Assembly: GCA_943736015.1 (NCBI GenBank)
Contig: OX031061.1
Span: 16,315,290 to 16,379,289 of the forward strand
From: Tridacna crocea
Taxonomy: Eukaryota > Mollusca > Bivalvia > Cardiida > Cardiidae
Length of the DNA: 64,000 nt
Direction: 5' to 3'
In this document: positions 55,373-64,000 of the stretch, one piece after another
Position numbering within the stretch: position 1 is the stretch's first letter
How the letters are laid out: every line of letters begins with the position of its first letter
Translations under genes and position numbers: made by a program
Notes under the pieces: model-generated
The model's database searches: none
What the model was told of the DNA's origin: nothing
What the model saw: only the letters and a program-made list of their open reading frames with translations

Positions 55373-58300
55373 TTAGTGTCTGAATCCATCGAATTCAAAC
55401 GGGCCTTTAGTGTTAGGCACACAGTCTGATTTGTACGAACGTCCAGACGTTTGAACGTCAGCTTTACGGTCTTTGTTTGGTCGTATTTCAACCGTGTCAG
55501 TAGAGTCACGTGACGGACATTCGTCAAAGTAATTATGCGGTGTCAGGAAAAACGAATACTGATTCCATGTTGTTGGGGTCGAGGGTACGTCCTCAGTACC
55601 TGGAATATGGTGCGTTCCCATGGTTACCCAAGCTACTAAATCTTTATCTACTAAACTGTCATCGTCTATGTAATCTTCAAAGTCAAGGACGGGATTCCAA
55701 GGATCATTCTGAGCATACAGCGAGGAGGATTGCTGTTCGCTATCTTTTCTCTGAGTCACAATAATGGGATATTTAGACCATTTTGCGGCTTTAGAAACAT
55801 CGGAGTCTGATATTATGTTCATAACAGGGGCCTTGTTTAGAACTCGGTATGCCCTCTCTGCGCCATATTTGTTTTTGGCATCTGAATTATGTATCAGGTG
55901 ATATTGCAACAAATTTGTATCTACTACCGACGTCTTGGATTCCTTTTCGTGCTGTACCTTATTTATAACCATCTTTTGCCTGGCTTTGCCGTCAACCCAG
56001 GGGTCTATAAATGGTGCCACACTAAGATTCCATGTGGAAAATCTATTTTTGTCCCCAGCAATGTCAAGGTCAACTTTGTAGTTAAATATATGGAGATGAA
56101 GATCGGCAGCTACTTGATCATGGATAAAACTGCCATACTCTTTCTCCTTTGGAAGACCGTAAGTAGCCTGGACATATCCTGTAGCAGAAGCTTTCACCTC
56201 TATGGCCCCATTATTGTAAACTATATAGTCGAAGACGTAGTCATAATTCCAGATATTAGCCATCGTTCTGATGACGAGATGGTAATCTGTAATACCACCA
56301 TAGAAATCGTAGCCACCTTCGAAGTTATTTGCGTAATGGCGTCTCATTGGTATAGCTCCGTTGTTTTCAAATATACAGATACTGTTTTTGGACGTTTTAC
56401 CCATCGTGTATGTATCAATAAATACTGCTGTTTCTGGACAATCCACACCTCTAACTAGTTCCATGCTGCCAACCCCGATTAGCCAACCTGAATCGTAATA
56501 ATTAGTTATACTTTGAGCGGGACCATATCCGGAGTAAAATACCAACACCTCTTGCAACCCAAGCTCGTATGCTATCCTTTCACCATCAAACTTGACATTA
56601 AAAATTTGCAATCCGATAAAAGGGTTCATGTGAAAACTTAATTCCCATTTGTTATAGTTGACTGACTGACCATTTACCCTAAAACGTTTACCCTCGGGTT
56701 CATAAAACATGGGGCCTTGTATGGGCATGTCGGGGAAAGATTTTCGTGATTTATATGCAGAATATGTGGGAATCTCTGTGTGATCACGCTTTTGGATGAG
56801 TCTCAAACTACGAGAATGATACTGTTTCATCAAACTGTTAATGCTGTCGAATGCCTGTCCGTTGTAAACAATCTTTTCAATGAACCATTCTGCAACGTTA
56901 GTTGAGTTATGATTGACAAGTATTTCTAAGCCTAGAGGATGTATATAATATCCTTCGACATCTGGGAAAATCCACAACCAGCTTTTCCTTTCTCCACTTT
57001 CGTAAGCTCTTGGTGCGACATCAAAGATCACCAGGCAATTTTTACCCTCTGTGCAGTTATGATAGCAAAGTCCGTAACTCTCCATCAGTAGTGGATACAA
57101 CTGTTCAGTTGTTTTATCAGCAAATGGTCCAAATAAGTAATTATAATCTACTGTGTCTATTGGTCTGCTTGTGTAGGGTATGGGATACCGTCGGAAAGAT
57201 GGATCCCGATACTTTTTGTATTTCTGCGGTACTGGTAATGGATACACAAGATACTCTTCCACGGCAGGTGGCGACAAGTCGCCCCGGACCAGGATTGCTT
57301 TAGCTACACGCTCTGGCTTGGCCCCATTTCGATCCAGGTACTCAGTAACGTCTGATTTTTTGGGTATGTATAACTGAATCATGTATATGTAAGAACTATT
57401 GACTGAAATACTAGATCCGGTTTTTATATTGAGTTCTTGAAATGTCATCAGAAAAGTTCGAACAGCATCATATTCTGCTGGGTTGAGGTCGTCAAATACA
57501 TCCGGGTTCTTAAAGTCACGTGGTGTGACGTAATCTTCCTCGCGGAAATCGCAATATGGCAGTGGTGTTTGTTTCGTCGCTAAATAAACAACTACAACTA
57601 GAAGTATTATGAGACAGATGACTAGGCATGTGCCGACCATTCTCGTTATTAGGGCTCGACGGACGTTTGCATCTGCTCTGGATTTTCGGACGATGTCATG
57701 ACTTTCTGTGGCCAAGGACTTCTGCATCTGAAAGAAGGAACGACCCTAATTCTTCACCACGCAATCCCGAATTTTAATGACACTGAAATACAGGGTTTTT
57801 AAAGACATTGTGGTGAAAGGAGAAAACATGCAGCATTTTCTCATTTTACTGGGATGTTTTTTACCCTATCAAAAATCATTATCAAAGCTACATTTATTTT
57901 GTCGTCTGCAAATTCTTTTGATCGGCCGAGCAGCTCAGTGGTTAGCTTATCTGTCTCGTGACCTGATGGTAACGGGCTCGATACCTGGTTGAGGCAAACG
58001 TGCTTTCCTGCCATCTTTCGCCTCTCACCTCTGATTCATGTGAGAAAAGTAATTAGCCGCTTGCAAAGAAATTGTTTCAGTACTAGTGTTAGAAAGCCAG
58101 GAATCACATCCATTAGTGCACTAACCGCAGTGATATGATCTAAGCTATTAAAAAGGAGTTAAACTTCAATACAAACAAAGCAGATCATTTCAACTTGATC
58201 TGGTCAAAATTTGTGTCGCTGTTGGCATAAAATTAAATCGTAGGCCATATTGGAGTGCAACACGCGAAAAGGGTCATTCGGACATTTGTGTAAAGTGTCG

Positions 58301-61300
58301 TATCGGATCAGCATGTGCAGTCCGCAAAGGCTAATCCGAAACGACACTTTCCGATTTTATGTGATTTTCTGTTTTATGCAAGTCTACTGTAGCACAAAAA
58401 TCTAATGTAGTCGTAAAGTGTCGTCTCGGATTAGCCTGCGCGAACTGCGCAGGCTAATCCGGGACGACACTTTACGCAAATGTCCGAATGCACCTATTCG
58501 CGTGTTGCGCTCCAATTATGAAGATGTGTGTATGTGGCTTAGTATAATGAATCAGAGCTTCAGATAGATGGAGTGATTTTGATTTCAAAGTTTAAAATAT
58601 TAATAATTCTCCTCTAAACTCTATGCTATGGGTATTCATTAGAATCGTCTCATCGAGACGATTCTAATGAGTACCCACAGCTTAAGGTTTGGAAGAGAAA
58701 TAATGGATTTAGAACACCATCACTCCTGCACTTGCATTGAAAGGCAATCTGCCAAATATAGTATTGCTTTAAATTGGAACAGATTTTTAATGAAATTGAA
58801 TTTTATCGGAGCGTTTTTATTCTCTCCATGAACATGCAGTGTTGCATTCCTATCTTCGGAGGCCATATATCACCCGTGCTCTGATAATGCATCTTCGTGA
58901 CGCATAAAACCAGGGTCCGTATTCACCAACAATTCTTAAGAACATTCTTTGTCTTACTCTTCAAGATTTTCTAACTGTGAAAGTAACAGAACTTCTGATT
59001 GGCTAAACCGAATGGTTTAGCCAATCAGAAGTCCTGTTATTTTCACATTGACAAAATTCTGAAGAATAAGACCAAGAATGTTCCTAAGAATGGTTGGTGA
59101 ATACGGACCCGGGTAATTCGTCACAAGAGTATAGGTCCATAAAGTCACTTCTATCTAGCAGCCCATTGAACCAATGGGTAGACTGGTCATTTATCATGCA
59201 GAAAAATGACCAATAGCAAAAAGTTTGACCCAGGTCAGCCTGCACAGGCTGACCTGGGTCGATACTTTTTTCAGATTCATTTAACTCCCTTTATAAGGGG
59301 CAGAGCTCATCAACTAATACATCAAATCTTCGACTGTTCTGTGTATTCGAATTATTGCTTATTCGAAAAAATTGGCTTACCAGGGTAGCGTCATCAGGTT
59401 CGTGTACTTTGAACGCAGATGGTTTGTCGGTCAGAGAACTTCTGAAAATATAACGTATAAAGAAAAAAAAAACGTCGGTTGACAACTTCAATGCTTAACT
59501 CTTTACCACACGACAAAATTTTAGACAGGTTCAAATTGAAAGCATTTTCAGACGACAAAATAAAGGTGACTGAAAAATTGAAATTTGTTCTGGGAAGGGT
59601 AGAAAACACTGTGGGAAAAGGAGAATATGCTGGTTACCAGCATTTTCTCCTTTTCCCACAGTGTTTTCAAAAGGCTTCTTTCTCAGGGGCGTCAAAAGTA
59701 GGGATTGTGTGGTAATGAGTTAACAGAACGGGTTACTAAGCCGAGATCAACGCCACCCTGCAGCCGGTTGAATCAATCAATTATTATCATCATTAACATT
59801 TTTATTGAGTCATGCTCTAGGAGAATGGGGTCTTAATACATCTGCGAAAAGTATCCACCCAGATCAAGCTGGGCAGTCCATGCAGGCTGACCTGGGTCGA
59901 AACGTTTCGCTATATATTGATGAATTTTCAGTATATTACTGGACCAGTCTACCTCACGATTCAGTTAGTTGTCTGACAAAATTTATTTCTTTTATGTGAT
60001 GCCATGCTTGGTATAATGCATTAAGGGCTGGTTGGTTGGTTCTGTTGGGGTTTTACGCCACTTTAACCCTTTACCCCATAAGCCCTTTCTATCGTGTCTC
60101 TAATTGATCCTAAATAACAGCAAGAATGAAGCCGTTTTTTTATTGGTATATGACGCCTTTTGATAGCATAGAAAACATTCTGACAAAGGTGAAATTGCTC
60201 GTCACGAGCAATTTCACCTTTTGTCACAATGTTTTCCAAAGGCTCCTACAAGAAATACGTAGAAATGAGTATTTATTGAGTAAAGTGTTAACAGCTAAGG
60301 TCACATTAAGGCGGCCGGTGACGCACATGTGTTTCCTGGCTTTCTCAAAACAGTACTAACACTACTTTCTTTTCAAAGCCACAGACTACTTTTCTCACAT
60401 GCTTCAGCAGAGGCGAGAGGCGAAAATACGCCGGAAAGAAAGTTCGCCTCAACCGGTAATCAAACACTCAGATACCCCTCGTCTTTTGAAGCCTGCAGGT
60501 CTAGCATTCGCCGATATTTTTAAACTGAATTTCCTAGCCAAGTACAGCAATTTCTGATTGGCTAAACCATTTGGTTTGGCCAATCAGATATTGTATTACT
60601 TTCAAATGTGAAAAGTTCTGAAGAATTAGACTAAGAATGTTAAATTCCACCCTTTCAACTCTTTACCATACGATAAAATTTTAGACAAGTCCAAAATGAA
60701 GGCATTTCCAGACGACAAAAAAAAGTAACTCAAAAATTGAAATTTATTTCCAGTAGGGGAGAAAACAGTGTGGGAAAAGGAGAAAATGCTAAAGTCTAAA
60801 CTTTTGTCGTCTGCTATAAGGAAAATTCCATGACGTCTGAATGCCAGCATTCTGGTCCATGACATCCTTTACCTTTAGGTTACTAAGAGCTACTCACTGA
60901 CCCTTTGCAGACAGAGTAAATCAAGATCAGACAGCACAGAAGATCTTTTTTTCTAAAAAAAATATGAAATAGCATCGTGCGGGTTTTATTTATGATCAAT
61001 TACATGCCTTTTTCATTACTTATGACTAAATCTTGAGGTAAAATGGTCATGGGACATGAAAAAAAAAATTTATCAAAACTTAAGCAAAGTTTACTTGTTT
61101 GCACATGCATTCAGCCATTAACCCTTTCCGAAACGGCAAATTTTCGATCAGACCAAATTCAAAGCATTTTGCAGATGAAAAATTAACAGTTGCTAAAAAG
61201 ATGATTTTTCTATATGATAGGGTAGGAAAAAATTGTGGGAAAAGGAGAAAATGCTGGTTACCAGCATTTTCTCCTTTTCCAGCAATGTTTTCAAAAGGCC

Positions 61301-62004
61301 TCTTTTCCTGACCTGTAAAAAACAGGGATTGTTTGGGAAAGGTTTAATTCATAATTTTATCCAGCGTAGGGCCCTTAAAAGCTAAGGTCTACTGATGACA
61401 ATTCACCAAGAACGAGGACAAACCTCGCTAACAGATAGATGTCTTGTGTTGGTCCAACTCACCACCCGATGAAAAGAACTTTGGAAAGAAAGTCATGTTA
61501 GTACTGGTTTTGGGAAAGCAAGGAAACATGTGCGTCAGGCCTCTTTCTCAAAAGTATAGGGATTTTGTGGTAACAGGTTAAATGAGTACAAAATAAAACT
61601 TCGTTCAAGAAAACACTTAAAAACATTTTTGATAAAAAAAATTACTGTCATAAGTATTTGTCTGTACAGACAGATCTGTGATATAATTGTTAAATGTAGA
61701 AGAATATTGTCGGTTTAATTCGAACAACTTGTAACTAAAGCCTGGTACAAGCTGTAGTTACGAGGTTTTCGAAGTAAACCGACGACATTATATTCTTTAA
61801 ATTCTGCCCTATATAGATTTTTCATATTTGTCCGCATCATTTTGCAAAATTCGGACATCCTACGAAAGTTTGTCGTATAAATTTCAAGCGTCTTCATGAT
61901 CAAGAGAAAGCTCTAACTTACCTGTGTTTCCGGACCGTTCCATGCTCCTCGCCACTCGAATCTGAGTCCGATCCGTTCGTCTTTTCTTTTTTCTCTTTAG
62001 CCAT
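55373..62004 (-). CDS. Membrane-anchored copper amine oxidase 2 (AOC-like), 3 exons
   Basis: Exons 62004-61922, 59441-59381 and 57727-55373 join in phases 2 and 0 to 832 aa. Exon 1 starts MAKEKKEKTNG; the signal-anchor (CLVICLIILLVVVVYLA) is early in exon 3. Catalytic features match paralogue 1: topaquinone Tyr in NYDY (495 of the last-exon frame, 543 overall), HLH copper ligands at 544 and 546, third His at 707 in HHIPGTED, and Cys motifs including CYHNCTEGKNC. The catalytic part aligns with paralogue 1 almost without gaps, while the cytoplasmic tails are unrelated beyond intron phase. The large exon's acceptor (CTTCTTTCAG) abuts ATG directly, so a model starting there would wrongly look like a single-exon gene. 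Predicted to oxidise primary amines outside the cell; substrate unknown. Confidence 0.93.
57749..57922. mobile_element. R1 MITE truncated by a SINE
   Basis: CACCACGCAATCCCGAATTT at the left; the right end breaks off in GTCGTCTGCAAATTCTTTTG, where the SINE begins. It lies in intron 2 of amine oxidase 2. Confidence 0.7.
57923..58185 (+). repeat. tRNA-headed SINE
   Basis: Head GAGCAGCTCAGTGGTTAGCT and GGGCTCGATACCTGGTTGAG; body CGCCTCTCACCTCTGATTCA, then GGAGTTAAACTTCAATACAA. It inserted into an R1 copy. Confidence 0.75.
58250..58516. mobile_element. R2 palindromic MITE
   Basis: TTGGAGTGCAACACGCGAAA pairs with TTCGCGTGTTGCGCTCCAA; two inner hairpins. Confidence 0.9.
58615..58690. repeat. Short inverted repeat
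   Basis: GGTATTCATTAGAATCGTCT is followed by AGACGATTCTAATGAGTACC around the centre CATCG near 58653; arms of about 20 bp. Not part of R1-R6. Confidence 0.7.
58912..59110. mobile_element. R4 palindromic MITE
   Basis: GGGTCCGTATTCACCAACAA to GTTGGTGAATACGGACCC with a perfect central arm pair around CCGAATGGTTTAGCC. Confidence 0.9.
59150..59300. repeat. R5 hairpin repeat
   Basis: GACCCAGGTCAGCCTGCA pairs directly with TGCAGGCTGACCTGGGTC-like sequence (ACAGGCTGACCTGGGTC). The flank ACTGGTCATTTATCATGCAG is typical. Confidence 0.7.
59381..59441 (-). CDS. Amine oxidase 2, exon 2 (cytoplasmic tail)
   Basis: 61 nt between TATATTTTCAG and GTAAGCCAAT, phase 2 in and phase 0 out, reading SSLTDKPSAFKVHEPDDATL and running straight into MQKSLATES of exon 3. 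Confidence 0.8.
59495..59723. mobile_element. R1 MITE, nearly intact
   Basis: TTAACTCTTTACCACACGAC to GTGTGGTAATGAGTTAA. The hairpin around 59634 is perfect, including a private A-to-T change that is matched only in part on the other arm. Confidence 0.9.
59805..59925. repeat. R5 hairpin repeat
   Basis: CATGCTCTAGGAGAATGGGG flank, then CCAGATCAAGCTGGGCAGTC with GCAGGCTGACCTGGGTCG. Confidence 0.5.
60063..60291. mobile_element. R1 MITE, strongly variant but still palindromic
   Basis: TTAACCCTTTACCCCATAAG to GAGTAAAGTGTTAA. The core reads TGACAAAGGTGAAATTGCTC, with the other arm GAGCAATTTCACCTTTTGTCA: both arms changed together relative to the common core. Confidence 0.85.
60303..60645. repeat. 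Inverted SINE body followed by an R4 half
   Basis: 60303-60465 is the SINE body in reverse (GACGCACATGTGTTTCCTGG, GCAGAGGCGAGAGGCG, CCTCAACCGG), with the head lost. 60525-60645 carries R4 arms (GGCTAAACCATTTGGTTTGG). Confidence 0.65.
60655..60800. mobile_element. R1 MITE, left half
   Basis: CAACTCTTTACCATACGATA through GTGTGGGAAAAGGAGAAAATG; it stops at the hairpin centre and passes into unrelated sequence. Confidence 0.6.
61118..61347. mobile_element. R1 MITE
   Basis: TTAACCCTTTCCGAAACGGC to GGGAAAGGTTTAA with a core hairpin near 61260. In intron 1 of amine oxidase 2. Confidence 0.85.
61922..62004 (-). CDS. Amine oxidase 2, exon 1 (cytoplasmic tail)
   Basis: ATG at 62004 gives 27 codons plus 2 nt, Lys-rich then SDSDSSGEEHG, ending at a consensus donor GTAAGT. 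It is shorter than exon 1 of the paralogue but shares a Ser/acidic run. Confidence 0.8.
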
Positions 62005-62234
62005 CAGCAGCGAAATATTATTTCGTCTGTTCGGCGAAAATTAGTAACTCATGGGTTTTAACATTTAACAATCGTCTATCTTCTATTACCTTTGTAGGTA
62101 TCTATCAGTTAAAAATACACAGCCACACACAAGAGATTTCCACCCTTTACCATCGTCCTGTTTAAATAGTTAAAATTACAAGGCGATACTATATACGCAT
62201 ATAATGTTCTTTCAAACTTATTTTTTGAAGAATA

Positions 62235-62560
62235 ATACCTCTTTGTCCGACAGTGTAGATCCAAGATCAGACTGCATATTTTGTGCAGTCTGATCTTGAT
62301 AGATCTACACTGTCCGATAAGGATCAATGAGTCGCGCTTAGTAGCCTAAGGGTTAATGGCTAAGTAAACAAGATAAAAAAATCTACCCAATAGTTAAAAG
62401 GCAAATATTACTGTTTGAAAACATTTTTCGTCGCACATCAGCTCACCATATCGGACAATGTTGGTCAAGATCAGACTGCACGTTCTGTGTAGTCTGATCA
62501 TGATCTACACTGTCCGCAAACAAGCTCACTGAGTCAGGTTTAACAGTTGAAGGGTTTAAC
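62235..62560. repeat. Two R3 inverted repeats
   Basis: GTAGATCCAAGATCAGACTG with CAGTCTGATCTTGATAGATC, then GGTCAAGATCAGACTGCACG with GTAGTCTGATCATGATCTAC. Both end in the AGGGTTAA or AGGGTTTAA tail. Confidence 0.75.
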
Positions 62561-62642
62561 TCTGGTTGATTCAACAGACCCGTATTCTATGTTATATATT
62601 CTATCAATTAATTCATTATATGCATATACCATTTGATGCTGG

Positions 62643-62758
62643 GCCACAGTAGTTCAGTCGGTAGAGCACAGGACCTGAGAACATGGGGTGGCCGGTATGT
62701 TTCCCGGCTCGGTCAATTTATTTCCTAGGATAAATGATAGGCATTGCAATAGGATTCA

Positions 62759-62792
<34 letters not shown>
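62643..62792 (+). repeat. SINE (second type) with (CT)n
   Basis: Head CAGTAGTTCAGTCGGTAGAG and a degenerate B-box region, body CATTGCAATAGGATTCATG, then a run of about 15 CT units (62763-62792). Confidence 0.6.
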
Positions 62793-62794
<2 letters not shown>

Positions 62795-62923
62795 CTTAAA
62801 ATGAAAATTCTCTATACACGAATTCTTCCCTTTTTGGAAGATTTCAGAAATTTTCTTATGAAAAACCTCACTTGAAGTCGGCCATCCAAGTCGTCTTTTG
62901 CCAGTTATCAATATCATTTTTAT

Positions 62924-62924
<1 letters not shown>

Positions 62925-62954
<30 letters not shown>
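62925..62954 (+). repeat. (CAT)n microsatellite
   Basis: About ten CAT units followed by CAA units. Confidence 0.85.
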
Positions 62955-62955
<1 letters not shown>

Positions 62956-63244
62956 ACAACAACATTATCATCATTAAGTTTTCCGGGAGGCAATTATCAA
63001 TAATGATAGATATAAGTACAAGTATATGTATATATAGGATCTAAGTGACAAATCTTTCAACTGAACCTTATTCGATGGCTGAAAATTCAGTCAGTGAAAC
63101 TCAGATTTTCATCGTATAAGGTTTCTACAAAATACCAACAATATAAATTCAAGATCAGATGGCACTTTCCGCACAGTCTGATCTAGATCTAGACCGTCAG
63201 AAACAAATCCTGTTTTCCCCTTTGAGATTGCAATCTTTCACTCT

Positions 63245-63511
63245 TTAATTCATTACCAAACGACATTATCTTAGCCTTGTCCAATTCGAAAGCAGACGAC
63301 AAAATAATTTGAAATTTTTTTTGGGAAGGTTGATTTGGGAACGGTAGAAAACATTGTGAGAAGGGTAGAAAACTGTTGTGGGAAGGGTAGAAAACGTTGT
63401 GGGAAAAGGAGAAAATGCTGGTTACCAGCATTTTCTCCTTTTCCCACAACGTTTTCTAAAGGCTTCTCTCTCTGGGTCGTCAAAAGTAGAGATTAGATGG
63501 TAATGGGTTAA
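63245..63511. mobile_element. R1 MITE with a triplicated arm
   Basis: TTAATTCATTACCAAACGAC to GATGGTAATGGGTTAA. Before the core hairpin (centre near 63422) the word GGTAGAAAACATTGTGAGAA is repeated three times in slightly different form, making this copy longer (267 bp). Confidence 0.85.
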
Positions 63512-64000
63512 CACACAATCCTCATGTTTAACGACCTCGCCGTAGAAGGGAGTTAAAGATATTGTTGTAAAACTATTCTTTTCCTACAATATTTTCTATA
63601 TTTTCAATGACGAATCCAATTATTGAAGTCGTGTTTAAATTGTCGTCTTAAAATACAATAACAGTTTAAAAAGTTCTTAAGTTTACAAATGTTGTAAAAA
63701 GTTTTGACGAAAGGGGTACATTTTACTCAAAGCTCATAATTCAAGTCTAGATCTAGTCATAACTTGTACGATAACGCTCGGTCTTGTTCAAATATTTACA
63801 ATGATCTTTCCTTGTTGACCTTGTTAGCATTATCTCCTGCTAGATGGCATTCTATAAATACTCATCTATCCAATTTGGGCATCCTGGGTACAGGACCGAA
63901 CCACTTTCCTATGCGACAACCGTTACTTGGAATTTCAAACTAAGATATAACGTTTACACAATAAAACGCTACCTCGTGTGATTCACTCAGTTATGATCAG

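Larger units (their letters stand above)
62005..64000. other. Region upstream of amine oxidase 2, repeats only
   Basis: Two R3 copies (62235-62355, 62455-62560), a SINE fragment with a CT run, a CAT run, a weak R3 (63140-63205) and an R1 (63245-63511). From 63512 to the end I see a further worn R1-like stretch and nothing else. Promoter elements of amine oxidase 2 could not be pinned down. Confidence 0.5.

Noticed and set aside
55889..56458. 189-codon + strand frame
   Set aside because: Antisense shadow of the amine oxidase 2 catalytic exon, which has a conserved active site.

Overview
The window is animal nuclear DNA: AT-rich, intron-rich, with spliceosomal GT/AG introns, tRNA-headed SINEs and very many short palindromic DNA transposons. 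A bivalve mollusc is my best guess. That rests on the overall style of the repeats and gene families, not on a species marker. No bacterial, organellar or rRNA sequence is seen. Exon models were built by eye from reading frame, splice consensus and phase.

Layout. (1) 270-18251, + strand: the 3' part of a gene for a cell-surface protein. It has beta-type repeats, two Cys-rich modules with a DCCH motif, a Thr/Ser/Pro mucin-like stalk and a C-terminal membrane segment. The modules resemble the C-terminal part of VWA7-type proteins. Its 7.8-kb intron 4 holds repeats only. (2) 19.2-21.3 kb: an orphan exon-like frame (- strand) and a dead Tc1-type transposase. (3) 21799-32770, - strand: a complete eight-exon DNase I family gene (325 aa, all catalytic residues present). 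Its intron 2 carries a roughly 3-kb decayed Polinton/Maverick fragment: a gene of phage-tail-fibre-like repeats, an adenain-type protease remnant and a chromodomain integrase remnant. (4) 35234-41405 and 55373-62004, both - strand: two paralogous membrane-anchored copper amine oxidases. Each has one large catalytic exon and two small upstream exons for the cytoplasmic tail, with the same intron phases (2, then 0). (5) 41.4-55.3 kb between them and 62-64 kb: repeats, no convincing gene.

Repeats. I name the families R1-R7 here. R1 is about 230 bp, has TTAA at both ends (piggyBac-like target) and a central perfect hairpin; there are about 30 copies. R2 is about 265 bp and its ends carry GTGCAACACGCGAAAAGG. 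R3 is a short inverted repeat built on GATCAGACTGCACG. R4 is about 200 bp, ending GTATTCACCAACCATTC. R5 has a hairpin on CCAGGTCAGCCTGC. R6 ends in AGTAGACCCCTAAT. R7 is an ACG/CGT-rich sequence present twice in direct orientation. Several are nested, which gives relative ages.

Functional picture. DNase I and the two amine oxidases are predicted secreted or cell-surface enzymes, and the mucin-like protein is predicted at the cell surface. Nothing in the sequence shows that they act together. The two amine oxidases are clearly a local duplication. The Polinton fragment with tail-fibre-like repeats is the most unusual content.
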